In this document: positions 49,716-58,289 of the stretch, piece after piece | Position numbering within the stretch: the first letter of the stretch is position 1 | How the letters are laid out: the number at the start of each line of letters is the position of its first letter | NCBI GenBank assembly: GCA_964474285.1 | Contig: CAYYSD010000002.1 | Coordinates: 1-64,000 of the forward strand | Reading direction: 5' to 3' | Length of the DNA: 64,000 nt | DNA from: JACRBT01 sp964474285 | GTDB taxonomy: Bacteria > Chloroflexota > Dehalococcoidia > Tepidiformales > Tepidiformaceae | The notes under the pieces: generated by a model | The model's input: the letters and a program-made list of their open reading frames with translations, nothing else | Databases searched by the model: none | What the model was told of the DNA's origin: nothing | Made by a program: the position numbers and the translations under genes

Positions 49716-50313
49716 CGGGCACCTCCCGGGGTGGCGCTTTTCCGGCGCGATAACGCACATCCACGACGGTGTGTTCGTGCACGTAGTCCGTTCGCAGAAC
49801 GGTGATGCGAGTCACCTTTCCGGCGAGGAGCTGTTCTACCTTCGCGCGGAGCGCTGCCTCGTCGGGGAAGACCGCGTCGAGCGTGATGTGCTGCTGGCGG
49901 TAGGCAGCGAAGAGCCGCGGATGGTCCGCGACGTACATCACGACGAGGAGCATCGTGTCGAGCGTGATGGTGCGCTTCCATTCACCGTCCGGGGCGAACC
50001 CGTTGATGAGCCCGAGTACCAGGGCCACGAAGTAGTACCCGATCTCCTCCTGGGCGATTTCGCTCGACCGAAGGCGAACCACCGAAAGGAGGGCAAACAG
50101 CCCGAGACCGGCAGCGAGGTTGATGTCCGTTTCGGAGATGAACGTGGCGACCGTGAAAAGACCAGCGTTGACGCCGATGAACGCCAGGAACAGGTCCCGG
50201 CGCTGGTGTCGCGGGAAGTAGATCCCGAGCGTGAGAATGGCGATTGCCACCCCGTTGATCGCAGCAGCCGCAAGCAGGTCTTCGTAATCCACGTTGGTCG
50301 CGGCGCGGGCCAT
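49702..50313 (-). CDS. DUF4956 membrane protein
   Basis: About 203 residues with four membrane segments (NGVAIAILTLGIYFPRHQRR, LFLAFIGVNAGLFTVATFIS, GLGLFALLSVVRLRS, YYFVALVLGLINGF) and a soluble C-terminal ACT-like part. SVVRLRSSEI is the conserved DUF4956 loop. The family often accompanies CotH kinases and VTC-type polyphosphate polymerases; no VTC gene is seen here. The start is uncertain (ATG 50313 or ATG 50343). Overlap with CotH implies coupling. Confidence 0.75.
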   Translation of the reverse strand: MARAATNVDYEDLLAAAAINGVAIAILTLGIYFPRHQRRDLFLAFIGVNAGLFTVATFISETDINLAAGLGLFALLSVVRLRSSEIAQEEIGYYFVALVLGLINGFAPDGEWKRTITLDTMLLVVMYVADHPRLFAAYRQQHITLDAVFPDEAALRAKVEQLLAGKVTRITVLRTDYVHEHTVVDVRYRAGKAPPREVPDVPA

Positions 50314-50557
50314 AGAACCCGGCGCACTCCCCCTTTGCACCATGCTCCACGACCGGCGGGGTGTTTCGGGAGGGCCGGTGTGCCCGCATTCTTGGTCCGA
50401 ATGTCACACGTCGCGGACGCCCGGCAGGAGCAGACTGGAACTGAACCTCCGCTCTGGCGAAGCAGTTCGCGATGTTCGATACTGGAAGAGTCGAACGTGG
50501 TTCGAATTGGCGTGGAGTGGGGTAGCAGGGAGGATCTTGCTGTTTACGGTGCCTCGG

Positions 50558-51532
50558 ATGGTCCTGTTCGTGAGTGGGGCCGCTGTGTGCCTTGCGGCCA
50601 TCATTGCGGCCGGGATGGTGGGTCGTCCGCCGATTCCCACCGTCGCGGGGGCGTCGGCCTTTTCTGCCGATGATGTTGATTCCCCGGCCCAACAGCCGGC
50701 CGCCGCATCCCAGGGAAGTGTGGCGCCTTCCGTGACGCTGCTCGCCGCGGGGGACATCGCCAGCTGCGACAACAACGGTGACGAGAATTCGGCTGAGGTT
50801 CTCCGCGCTAACCCGGGCGTGCCGATCCTGGCGCTCGGTGACCTGGCCTATCCCGACGGCACCACAGAGAACTTCCGCGATTGCTTCGGCCCCAGCTGGG
50901 GTCAGTTCAAGAGCCGCATCCGGCCGATACCGGGAAATCACGAGTACTACTCGACCAACGCAGCTCCCTATTACGCGTACTTCGGCTCTGCGGCAGGCCC
51001 ATCCACGAATGCCGCATCTCGCGGCTACTACAGCTTCGATCTGGGCGAGTGGCACATCGTCGCGTTGAACTCCGAACAGGACTTCGGGGCCGATGGCGCC
51101 CAGATGCGCTGGTTCAAGGCTGATCTCGCCGCGAACCAGAACCAGTGCGTCCTTGCGTTCTGGCACAAACCCCGCTTCACGGCGAGCGAGGAGTATTCCG
51201 ACATCCTGGAAGTCGACGCCTTTTGGCGGTTTGCCGCCGCTTCCGGAGTCGATATCGTCCTGAACGGACACGACCACGGGTATCAGCGGTTCACGCCGAT
51301 GAACGCCGACGGTCAGCCTTCGCCCGGCGGCTTGCGCGAATTCGTGGTCGGCACGGGCGGTCGTGATGCCCACGACCTCTATCCCCATCCTCGCCGCGAG
51401 GCAGGGTTCAGCGAGACTGGCTTCGGCGGCGTGCTGCAGCTCACGCTTTCGGCGGCCGGCTACGCGTGGGAGTTCCTGCCGATCGCAGGCGCTACCTTTG
51501 CGGACTCCGGGTCGGCCCGCTGCTCACCCTGA
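50558..51532 (+). CDS. Exported metallophosphoesterase (purple-acid-phosphatase-like)
   Basis: About 324 residues. An N-terminal membrane segment (VLFVSGAAVCLAAIIAAGMV) directs export. The five metallophosphatase motifs are present: LLAAGDIAS, LALGDLAYPDG, IPGNHEYY, LAFWHKPRF and LNGHDHGYQRF. It hydrolyses a phosphomonoester or diester outside the membrane with two metal ions. The start is unsure: GGGAGG at 50528-50533 would serve a TTG at 50537, while ATG 50558 begins the membrane segment. Divergent from DUF4956. Confidence 0.8.
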   Translation: MVLFVSGAAVCLAAIIAAGMVGRPPIPTVAGASAFSADDVDSPAQQPAAASQGSVAPSVTLLAAGDIASCDNNGDENSAEVLRANPGVPILALGDLAYPDGTTENFRDCFGPSWGQFKSRIRPIPGNHEYYSTNAAPYYAYFGSAAGPSTNAASRGYYSFDLGEWHIVALNSEQDFGADGAQMRWFKADLAANQNQCVLAFWHKPRFTASEEYSDILEVDAFWRFAAASGVDIVLNGHDHGYQRFTPMNADGQPSPGGLREFVVGTGGRDAHDLYPHPRREAGFSETGFGGVLQLTLSAAGYAWEFLPIAGATFADSGSARCSP

Positions 51533-51570
51533 ACTGTGGCCTCTCGCCCGTGACCGGAGGCGCCTTTGCG

Positions 51571-51608
51571 ATGAGCGCGGCGCCCGGCGACGGGTCGGCG
51601 TCTTCGAA
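51571..51608. repeat. Left copy of a 38-bp direct repeat (sugar-kinase tail remnant)
   Basis: 36 of 38 bases match 53520-53557, which is the 3' end of the kinase gene. Read on the minus strand it still encodes FEDADPSPGAAL, compared with FEDADPSLGAAL in the intact kinase, but no kinase body adjoins it. The two copies bracket the secreted hydrolase gene. The rest of 51533-51797 has no supported gene. Confidence 0.75.
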
Positions 51609-51806
51609 CCAGGCGGGTGGCCCGCATGGCGGGATGGAAGCGAAAAGGTCAGGGCCGCCCGGCCCATGGCAATTGGGTCCACTGACCCTGTTCAAACTGC
51701 CGGCCGGGAGCTTGAGTTGCACGCGACAATCCGGCATTGTTTACACGCTGCGAGCTAGATGTGTCTCGGCAAGCCGGCGAGTCTCTGAGACGAGAGGATG
51801 GGCCAC

Positions 51807-53279
51807 ATGCGTTTTCCCCGGGCAGGCAGACTGATCAGGACGATGGGTGCTTTAATCGTTGCGGTGGCAGCCGTCATCGCCGTGTTCTCCCACGGGACTC
51901 CGGCCGTAGAGGCCGCCGATCCCTTCCAGCCGATGCCCTGCCGGGCTCAGATTTGGAACAAGGGTGACGCAAGGTTTACCGCTCTCGCGGGGGCGAAGGC
52001 CTATTTCGGTGAATATGCTGGCGGCCTCTACCGGGTTGAAATCCCGGATAACTGGAACGGGGAGCTTGTGCTCTACGCTCATGGTTACGCCGGCGAAGGC
52101 GACCTGGTACAGGTTGGCACACCGCCCTCAGGTTGGCGCGCGCACCTGGTCGAGAAGGGCTTCGCCTGGGCGGCTTCGAGCTATCGCTGCAACAGCTACG
52201 TCCCCGGCATCGGCCTTCAAGACACTCTCATGCTTACCAGCATCTTCTACGACGTCAACGGTGAGAAAGCGCCCAGGCGGACGTACCTCACCGGCACATC
52301 GATGGGCGGCCATATCACCCTCCTGGGCATGCATGAATATCCAACCGCCTTCGCGGGCGGCCTGGCCATGTGCCCCGCCGGCCCGGGCCTGTTCGACTAC
52401 TTCGCAGCCAATGGCGCCGCGGCCGAGGTCGTCACCGGACTTGCGTTCTCGCGGGCGGAGCCCGCGACGGCAACCCTCGCGAAGATGATGGCCGTCTTCG
52501 GGACGCCACCAGCCTACAGCGCGAAGGGCCTTCAGATGGCGAGCGTCATGATCAACAGCAGCGGCGGACCGCGACCGTTCGTCTTTGAGGGTCTTACGGC
52601 CTTTTTCCAGCGGACCATCTCGGGTTCGAAACTGGCCGGAGATACCGGCCTCTTGTCCGCAGCCGCAAGCAACCAGGACTGGACTTACGGAGTCGACCCC
52701 AGCTTCGGACTGACGCTCGATCAGCTCAACAGTAACGTCCGGAGAGTCTCTGGCGACCCGAAGTACCGCGGCGCCGACACCCCATACCCCGAGCTGCGCC
52801 CCTTCAACGGAAAGATTGAGCGGCCAGTTGTGACCATGCACACCACCGGCGACATGTTTGTGCCGATCTTTCTCGAGCGCGAGTTGAAGGCAGCTGTAGA
52901 CAAGGCCGGCAACAGCAGTCTCCTCGTCCAGCGCATCTATCGCGACCCGGCCCACTGTGGCTTCAGCTCACCCGAGATCATCCAGGCGTTTGATGCCATG
53001 GTTGCCTGGGCCGGCGGCGGTTCCAGGCCGGAAGGCGACGACGTCAGCGCCCCGTTCACGAACGCGGGGCTAAAGTTCACCAGCCCACTCCGGCCCGGCG
53101 ATCCCGGCGCCATCCAGCCGGCGCCTGCGTTGCGGCCTCCGGGGCCACCCGCGACGGGCACCGGCCTCGCTGAAAGCGGATCGTCAGACGGTCCTGGCCT
53201 CGGCGTGGCGGTGGTCGTGGTGGTCCTGGCCGTGGTAGTCCTGAGCATGGAAACGCGGCGTCGTCGAAGCCGGCGCTAA
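51807..53279 (+). CDS. Secreted alpha/beta hydrolase with C-terminal membrane anchor
   Basis: About 490 residues. A signal peptide (IRTMGALIVAVAAVIAVF to about residue 37) is followed by an alpha/beta hydrolase: ELVLYAHGYAGEGDL (oxyanion region), TYLTGTSMGGHITLL (nucleophile Ser in GTSMGG), HTTGDMFVP (Asp) and RDPAHCGFS (His). The last 60 residues are Pro/Gly-rich, then a membrane helix GVAVVVVVLAVVVLS and the basic end ETRRRRSRR, a surface-anchor-like tail. It probably hydrolyses esters or amides outside the cell. GAGAGG 9 bases before ATG 51807 supports this start over ATG 51798. Confidence 0.78.
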   Translation: MRFPRAGRLIRTMGALIVAVAAVIAVFSHGTPAVEAADPFQPMPCRAQIWNKGDARFTALAGAKAYFGEYAGGLYRVEIPDNWNGELVLYAHGYAGEGDLVQVGTPPSGWRAHLVEKGFAWAASSYRCNSYVPGIGLQDTLMLTSIFYDVNGEKAPRRTYLTGTSMGGHITLLGMHEYPTAFAGGLAMCPAGPGLFDYFAANGAAAEVVTGLAFSRAEPATATLAKMMAVFGTPPAYSAKGLQMASVMINSSGGPRPFVFEGLTAFFQRTISGSKLAGDTGLLSAAASNQDWTYGVDPSFGLTLDQLNSNVRRVSGDPKYRGADTPYPELRPFNGKIERPVVTMHTTGDMFVPIFLERELKAAVDKAGNSSLLVQRIYRDPAHCGFSSPEIIQAFDAMVAWAGGGSRPEGDDVSAPFTNAGLKFTSPLRPGDPGAIQPAPALRPPGPPATGTGLAESGSSDGPGLGVAVVVVVLAVVVLSMETRRRRSRR

Positions 53280-53300
53280 GCGCAGATTCTGAGAAGAGTC

Positions 53301-53330
53301 ATCGAGGGTACGCGCAGGCGTGCCCTCGAT
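53301..53330 (+). terminator. Hairpin after the secreted hydrolase gene
   Basis: A 13-bp stem (ATCGAGGGTACGC/GCGTGCCCTCGAT, one G-U pair) with loop GCAG, 21 bases after the stop. There is no T-run, so it is probably a terminator or a 3'-end protecting structure. Confidence 0.5.
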
Positions 53331-53473
53331 GTGCGCGCGACTGTCCACCGGTTGGACTTCTGCGCCAGCCTTGCGAAGGAGTCCGGCCCCCTGGGCGCGG
53401 GGCGGTTTTGGCTGTCACGCCCCGTCCTTGTGGCACAGGCTCGGCGCTCAACGACCCTGGCTCGGCCACGTGC

Positions 53474-54466
53474 TCACCGTGGATCGAGATGCCCTGCCCC
53501 TGACCAGGCGCGACGCGCCATGAGCGCGGCGCCCAGCGACGGGTCGGCGTCTTCAAAACGTGCCCCGGGATACCAGGCCCGGACGCGGCGCTCTACTTCT
53601 GAGCGCACGATCCGGTTCTTCAGTAGCACCGAACCGACGCAAAGCACCGCTGCGGATTCGCCAGTTCCCACGCCAAGCCGTCGCATACCGGTTGTGACGC
53701 TCCGCACAATCTCGCCGGCCGCCGCCTGCAGAATGCCGATCGCCGCAGGGTCGCCGCCGATGGCGCACCGGTCCACGACCAGGGCCAGGCGCGCCATTGC
53801 TGCCTTGCTCGCCCGGTCGGCGCGATAGGCGTCCTTGAGTCTCGCCCATTGCTCGGGGAACGTGAGGCCCAGGTAGTCGAACACCGCGGGGGCCAGGGAG
53901 CCGGCGGGCTCGAATTCCATGGCGGCGTCGAGGGCGTGCTGCGCGGCGGCGAGCCCGATGCGCGCCGCGCTCCCCCAGTCCGAGAGCGGCATGTCTATCC
54001 CGCCGATTCGCACTGTTGCCAAGGGCACGGCGACCGCATCTGAATAGCGCATCGCCCGGCAGTTCGCACCAGTCCCGGCGATTACGCAGATGCGCACAGC
54101 CTCGTGCGAACACTCGGCGATGATGTCCACGTCCGAGACCACCGTCACCGGGACGTCACGCAGGGCGTGGCACTGTCTGAACACCGCGAGGAACCGTTCG
54201 TCGTCGCCGGGCAGGTCAATCCCGGCCGTGCCGATGGCCACCCCGGCGATGGCATCCCCCTCCGCGAAGCCGATGCGGCGCTTCGACTCCGCGATCGCCG
54301 CCTCCAGCCTCGCGATCACCGCCTCTTCGGCATGGTTGCCGAGCAGGTTCGTCCCGCCTTCACGGAACTCAAGGCCCGCGTCCGGCCGCACGACGGCACC
54401 GTTCCCGTCGACGAAACGCAGGCGGATGGACGACGAACCGCCGTCCACTCCGAGGAACAGCCTCAA
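53474..54466 (-). CDS. BadF/BadG/NagK-type ATPase (N-acetylglucosamine kinase-like)
   Basis: A 330-aa protein of the ASKHA fold. FLGVDGGSSSIRLRFVD is phosphate loop 1, VAIGTAGIDLPG and VVSDVDIIAECS follow, VIAGTGANCRAMRY is loop 2 and AAVLCVGSVLL the adenosine motif. Kinases of this kind phosphorylate amino sugars such as N-acetylglucosamine; the activator ATPases for CoA dehydratases share the fold but carry Cys residues absent here. The TTG start has GGGAGGAG 4 bases upstream. Its 3' end is the right copy of a 38-bp direct repeat. Confidence 0.78.
   Translation of the reverse strand: MRLFLGVDGGSSSIRLRFVDGNGAVVRPDAGLEFREGGTNLLGNHAEEAVIARLEAAIAESKRRIGFAEGDAIAGVAIGTAGIDLPGDDERFLAVFRQCHALRDVPVTVVSDVDIIAECSHEAVRICVIAGTGANCRAMRYSDAVAVPLATVRIGGIDMPLSDWGSAARIGLAAAQHALDAAMEFEPAGSLAPAVFDYLGLTFPEQWARLKDAYRADRASKAAMARLALVVDRCAIGGDPAAIGILQAAAGEIVRSVTTGMRRLGVGTGESAAVLCVGSVLLKNRIVRSEVERRVRAWYPGARFEDADPSLGAALMARRAWSGAGHLDPR
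53520..53557. repeat. Right copy of the 38-bp direct repeat, inside the kinase 3' end
   Basis: Matches 51571-51608 at 36 of 38 bases in the same orientation. Together they enclose about 1.9 kb with the secreted hydrolase gene, an arrangement like the attachment-site duplication of an element inserted at the end of a gene. No integrase gene is present. Confidence 0.7.
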
Positions 54467-54519
54467 GACGCTCCTCCCATCGCGGACCCTCCAACACTCG
54501 TGCGACCACGGTTGGGCGC

Positions 54520-55323
54520 TCAGCTACCCCGGTAGACAGCCGGCCGTTTCTCGCTGAAGGCGCGCGGGCCTTCTTTCGCATCGTCTGTCTGCCCGACCAT
54601 CCAGCGCAGCGCCGCCCCGAAGCGCATTGCGTCGGATAGCGGCGCGTCGCGCGATTGGGCGTACAGCTCCTTCACCGCGCGCACCGCGAGCGGGGCGTTC
54701 CCGGCAATCGCGTGGGCGACGCCAAGCGCCGCCGGCATGAGCTCGTCTGGCGCCACCACACGGCTCACGAGACCGGCCTTGAGGGCTGCCGCGGCGTCAA
54801 TCGGGTCGCCCGTGAGGAGCATCTCCATCGCCAGCGACTGCGGGACGTTGCGCGCGATCCGTTGGGGGCCGCCGCCGCCCGGGAAGAATCCGCGCTTGAT
54901 CTCCGGCAGTCCGAAGCTCGCCGCCTCCGAGGCGATGCGAATGTCGCACCAGAGTGCGATCTCGAAGCCGCCGCCCAGGCAGTGCCCGTTTACGGCCGCA
55001 ATCAGGGGCTTGTTGGTCGAGAAGGTGTACATCCGCTCTTCGTCCCTGGCGCCCAGGAATCCGGCCAATTCCGAACCGGGGGATGCGGGCTCTGCCTGTT
55101 CCTCTGCGCGCTGGCGAAGGTCGCGACCCGCGCAGAACGCGCGCCCCGCGCCCGTGATGACGGCGACGCGCAGCGACGGGTCTTTGTCGAACCTGCGCAT
55201 CGCAGCGAGGAACTCCTCGGAAAGTTCGGCGCTGATGGCGTTGAGCCGTTCGGGCCGGTTCAGCGTGATGACGAACACGTGGCCGTCGACGCCGGTCAGG
55301 ATAGTATCGTCCACTTCGCACAT
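54520..55323 (-). CDS. Enoyl-CoA hydratase (canonical crotonase)
   Basis: A 267-aa protein with full catalytic equipment: LNRPERLNAISAEL, AFCAGRDL (oxyanion hole), HCLGGGFEIALWCDIR with the first catalytic Glu and FGLPEIKRGFFPGGGG with the second. It should hydrate 2-enoyl-CoA in fatty-acid oxidation, or be a close isomerase relative. ATG 55323 (MCEVDDT) is chosen over an upstream in-frame GTG because similarity begins there. It lies 53 bases before the kinase gene on the same strand. Confidence 0.85.
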   Translation of the reverse strand: MCEVDDTILTGVDGHVFVITLNRPERLNAISAELSEEFLAAMRRFDKDPSLRVAVITGAGRAFCAGRDLRQRAEEQAEPASPGSELAGFLGARDEERMYTFSTNKPLIAAVNGHCLGGGFEIALWCDIRIASEAASFGLPEIKRGFFPGGGGPQRIARNVPQSLAMEMLLTGDPIDAAAALKAGLVSRVVAPDELMPAALGVAHAIAGNAPLAVRAVKELYAQSRDAPLSDAMRFGAALRWMVGQTDDAKEGPRAFSEKRPAVYRGS

Positions 55324-55391
55324 ACCCCACGTTGGTGACGGTGTCATTGTACGGTGCGCAGCCACCAACGATCGGCGGCGTTCGCCCCGGG

Positions 55392-55796
55392 CTACCGGAC
55401 GACCGTGAGCGTGCCCGTCATGTCGTTCGGGTGGATCTCGCAGATGAAATCGACCTCGCCCGGGTCGCCCGCTTTCCAGGTGAAGGTGTCCCCGACCACG
55501 AGGTCGTAGCGGTCGGCGTCGCCGTCGAAGCGGACGCGGTGGTCCGATGTGGAAGTGTTGCGGAAGTTGACCGTCTCGCCGGTCTTTATCGTTGCCTCGG
55601 ACGGGACGAACCTGAGGCCCGGGACGTTCACGTCGAGGCCAGTGCCGCGCGCCGGCGATGCCTGGACAGTTGTCTCCAGCGACGGCGTGGCCGTCTCGTT
55701 GTCTTCGCCCGCGGTCACGCCGATCACGATCGCGATCGGGAGCAGGATGGCGATCGCGGCAACCACCATGACCACCGGCCAGCGCATGCTCACCAT
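55392..55796 (-). CDS. Membrane-anchored cupredoxin
   Basis: A 134-aa protein. Residues 4-27 are one membrane segment or uncut signal (WPVVMVVAAIAILLPIAIVI). The mature part has the cupredoxin pattern TIKTGETVNFRNTSTSDHRV with a His ligand, then DFICEIHPNDMTG with Cys, His and Met ligands, as in plastocyanin-type blue copper domains. It probably carries electrons on the outer face of the membrane. GGAGGG 7 bases before ATG 55796 supports the start. Divergent from the SRPBCC gene. Confidence 0.82.
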   Translation of the reverse strand: MVSMRWPVVMVVAAIAILLPIAIVIGVTAGEDNETATPSLETTVQASPARGTGLDVNVPGLRFVPSEATIKTGETVNFRNTSTSDHRVRFDGDADRYDLVVGDTFTWKAGDPGEVDFICEIHPNDMTGTLTVVR

Positions 55797-56015
55797 GGCA
55801 TTACCCTCCTGTTTCGGGCTTCCAACGCTAAGAGGCCGGGCGTCACAGAGGAGATTCAGCCGCGTCCCCATGGCGACCAACCGTGTATCACCCGGGTTGT
55901 CCTGGGAGCGCCGGCGCTCGTTGATAGACTCCTGCGAGACTCGTCCGTTCCCGTTGAGCCTTCTGATGCTGCGTCGCCCGCAGGCTTGGAAGAGCTTTGC
56001 TTCAAGGAGACGCCG

Positions 56016-56537
56016 ATGGCCCGCGTCGAAAAGTCGATCGATGTGAAGGTCCCTGTCTACGCCGCGTATGGCCAGTGGACCCGGTTCGAAGAGTTCCCGC
56101 GCTTCATGGAGGGTGTTCGTGCCGTGCGGCAGCTCGATGACCGAAGGCTGCTGTGGGAGGCGGAGGTTGGTGGACGCGACAAGGTCTGGGAGGCCGAAAT
56201 CCGGGAGCAGGTCCCGAATGCGCGCATCATCTGGAACAGCGTCGAGGGCAATGAGAACGCCGGCATCGTCACCTTCGAACCCATCGAGGACGGGGCCGCG
56301 ACTCGCGTGAATCTCGCGATGAGCTATCGTCCCGAGGGCTTTCTCGAGACCGTCGGCGATGCGCTTGGCTTCATGGCGCGCCGCGTTGAGGGCGACCTCA
56401 CGCGCTTCCGCGATTTCATCGAGGAGCGCGGAGTCGAATCCGGCGGCTACCTTGAGGAGATTCACAACCCGGACGTTCCTGGCGGCCACACGCGTGGCGC
56501 CGCCGCCCAGACCAGCATTGGGACCGGAGAACGCTGA
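56016..56537 (+). CDS. SRPBCC-family (cyclase/dehydrase-type) protein
   Basis: A 173-aa protein. RVEKSIDVKVPVYAAYGQWT, FEEFPRFMEGVRAVRQLDDR and the strand series to RFRDFIEERG are typical of the polyketide-cyclase/dehydrase branch of the START-like fold. This branch is common as a small stress-linked protein in bacteria and binds an unknown hydrophobic ligand. AAGGAG lies 7 bases before ATG 56016. Its stop overlaps the next start (TGATG). Confidence 0.82.
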   Translation: MARVEKSIDVKVPVYAAYGQWTRFEEFPRFMEGVRAVRQLDDRRLLWEAEVGGRDKVWEAEIREQVPNARIIWNSVEGNENAGIVTFEPIEDGAATRVNLAMSYRPEGFLETVGDALGFMARRVEGDLTRFRDFIEERGVESGGYLEEIHNPDVPGGHTRGAAAQTSIGTGER

Positions 56538-56662
56538 TGCCCGCAAAGACCGAAAGGCAGCGACGCTTCATGGGCGCCGAACTCGCCCGCCTCCGGGCGG
56601 GTAAGAAGACCAGGACGGGTATGACCGAAAAGCAGCTGCGCAAGTTCGCGAAGAAGAAGTGA
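56537..56662 (+). CDS. DUF3008-type small basic protein
   Basis: A 41-aa protein beginning MPAKTERQRRFMGAELARLR and continuing KKTRTGMTEKQLRKFAKKK. The MPAK(S/T)xxQRRxMGA start and the KTGM(T/S)xxQLR segment are the hallmark of DUF3008 small proteins, whose role is unknown. It is very rich in Lys and Arg (pI clearly high), which would suit nucleic-acid binding. Its ATG shares one base with the SRPBCC stop, so it depends on translation of that gene. Confidence 0.75.
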   Translation: MPAKTERQRRFMGAELARLRAGKKTRTGMTEKQLRKFAKKK

Positions 56663-56703
56663 TGCGCGGGCCTGCCGGCGGCGGGGCGAGACTCCCGGGC
56701 GGG

Positions 56704-56955
56704 CTAGGAGATCCCCTGCGCCGCCAGGAAGTCCATGATGTCCTGCACGGTGCGGATGTTTTCGGCGTCTTCGTCGCGGATCTCGAACGAGGCGTCATCC
56801 GCGAACGCCTCTTCGACAGCGATCGTCAGGTCCACGATATCGAGCGAATCCGCGCGAAGGTCGTCGATCAGGTTTGCGGAGGGCGTCACCTCATCGGGCT
56901 TCACCTTCAACTGGGAAACCACGACATCGCGCACGCGTTCGAACACTGTAGCCAT
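56704..56955 (-). CDS. acpP: Acyl carrier protein
   Basis: An 83-aa acidic helical protein. IDDLRADSLDIVDLTIAVEE carries Ser 37 in the DSL motif, the site for the phosphopantetheine arm. ATG 56955 (MATVFERV) gives the usual ACP length; an earlier in-frame GTG would add 13 residues. It lies at the end of the fabD-KAS-KAS set and carries the growing chain for those enzymes. Confidence 0.9.
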   Translation of the reverse strand: MATVFERVRDVVVSQLKVKPDEVTPSANLIDDLRADSLDIVDLTIAVEEAFADDASFEIRDEDAENIRTVQDIMDFLAAQGIS

Positions 56956-57035
56956 CTCTATCTCTGCTTTCCGGCGCGGCGACAACCCTGTCACGCCTTC
57001 GCCACAAGGGGCGTGAGTCGAATCTGGATGTTAGG

Positions 57036-58274
57036 TCACGCCTCGTATTTACGGAAGATCACGCTGCCGTTCTGTCCGCCGAATCCAAACCCGTTGGCAA
57101 GGGCTGCGCGGACCGGCATCCTGCGCGCCTTCAGCGGCGTGTAGTCGAGGTCGCAGGCGGGGTCCGGCGTCTCGAGGTTGATCGTCGGCGGGACGGTGTC
57201 CTCCGCCACGGCCATCACTGCTGCCAGCGCGCCGACGGCGCCTGCCGCTCCCAGCAGGTGCCCCACCATCGATTTCGGCGAACTGATCGCCAGTTTCCGG
57301 GCGTGGTCGCCGAAGGCGAGTTTCATCGCCAGGGTCTCGGTCGCGTCGTTGAGCGGCGTGCCCGTGCCGTGCGCTGCGACATAATCAATGTCCTCGGCCG
57401 CCATCCCGGCCGCGGCCATCGCGCCGCGCATGGCGGCCTCCGCCCCCGTCCCGTCTTCGCGCGGCGCGGTGATGTGGTAGGCGTCGCAGGTTAACGCACC
57501 GCCCGCCAGTTCGGCATACACCCGGGCGTTCCTGGCCCTGGCCCGCGCCTCTGATTCAATGACGAGCATCACCGCCCCTTCGCCAAAGACGAAGCCGTCG
57601 CGGTCGGCGTCGAATGGACGGCTGGCGCGTTCGGGCTCCGCGTTTCTGCGGCTCAACGCCCGCATGTTCGCCAGCGCGGCGATAGGCAGGCGATGCAGGG
57701 CGGCTTCGCTCCCCCCGGCCAGCACCACATCCGCCAGCCCTGCTTCGATGAGGGCCTTCGCTTCGATGTAGGAATAGAGGCCGCTCGCGCACGCCGCCAC
57801 GCTCGCCAGCGCCGGTCCGCGCAGGCCGAGATTCATCGAGACCTGGCAGGCGCCCATGTTCGGGGCCATGATCGGGATGTAGAACGGGCTCACGCGGCTT
57901 GGGCCCCGGTTCAGGAGAACTTCCATCTCGTCCATCGTCTCGATGGCGCCGCCCGACCCGGTGGCGACGGCCGATGCCGCCCGCGGCCGTTCTTCATCCG
58001 TGAGCACCAATCCGGCGTCCTCCGCGGCCATTTTGGCGGCGGCCACCGCGAACTGGGCGAACCGGCCCATGCGGCGCGCGTCCTTCGGGTCCATGTAATC
58101 CCCGGCGGAGAAGTCTTTGACCTCGGCGGCGATGGTCACCGGCATGTCGGTCGTGTCGAAGCGTGTGATCGTCGACGCGCCCGAGACCCCCGCCACCAGG
58201 TTGTTCCAGAAGTCGCGGGCCGTCAGCCCGATGGGCGTGATGGCGCCCACGCCCGTTACGAGTGCTCGTGTCAC
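57036..58274 (-). CDS. fabF: Beta-ketoacyl-ACP synthase II (FabF type), copy 1
   Basis: A 412-aa condensing enzyme with the complete Cys-His-His triad: ASVAACASGLYSYIEA (Cys near 160), YVAAHGTGTPLND (His near 300) and SPKSMVGHLLGAAGAV (His near 335), and the closing NGFGFGGQNGSVIF. It extends acyl-ACP with malonyl-ACP. The gene follows a second KAS gene by 15 bases. Confidence 0.9.
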   Translation of the reverse strand: MTRALVTGVGAITPIGLTARDFWNNLVAGVSGASTITRFDTTDMPVTIAAEVKDFSAGDYMDPKDARRMGRFAQFAVAAAKMAAEDAGLVLTDEERPRAASAVATGSGGAIETMDEMEVLLNRGPSRVSPFYIPIMAPNMGACQVSMNLGLRGPALASVAACASGLYSYIEAKALIEAGLADVVLAGGSEAALHRLPIAALANMRALSRRNAEPERASRPFDADRDGFVFGEGAVMLVIESEARARARNARVYAELAGGALTCDAYHITAPREDGTGAEAAMRGAMAAAGMAAEDIDYVAAHGTGTPLNDATETLAMKLAFGDHARKLAISSPKSMVGHLLGAAGAVGALAAVMAVAEDTVPPTINLETPDPACDLDYTPLKARRMPVRAALANGFGFGGQNGSVIFRKYEA

Positions 58275-58289
58275 TGGCTGCTCCGCAGG

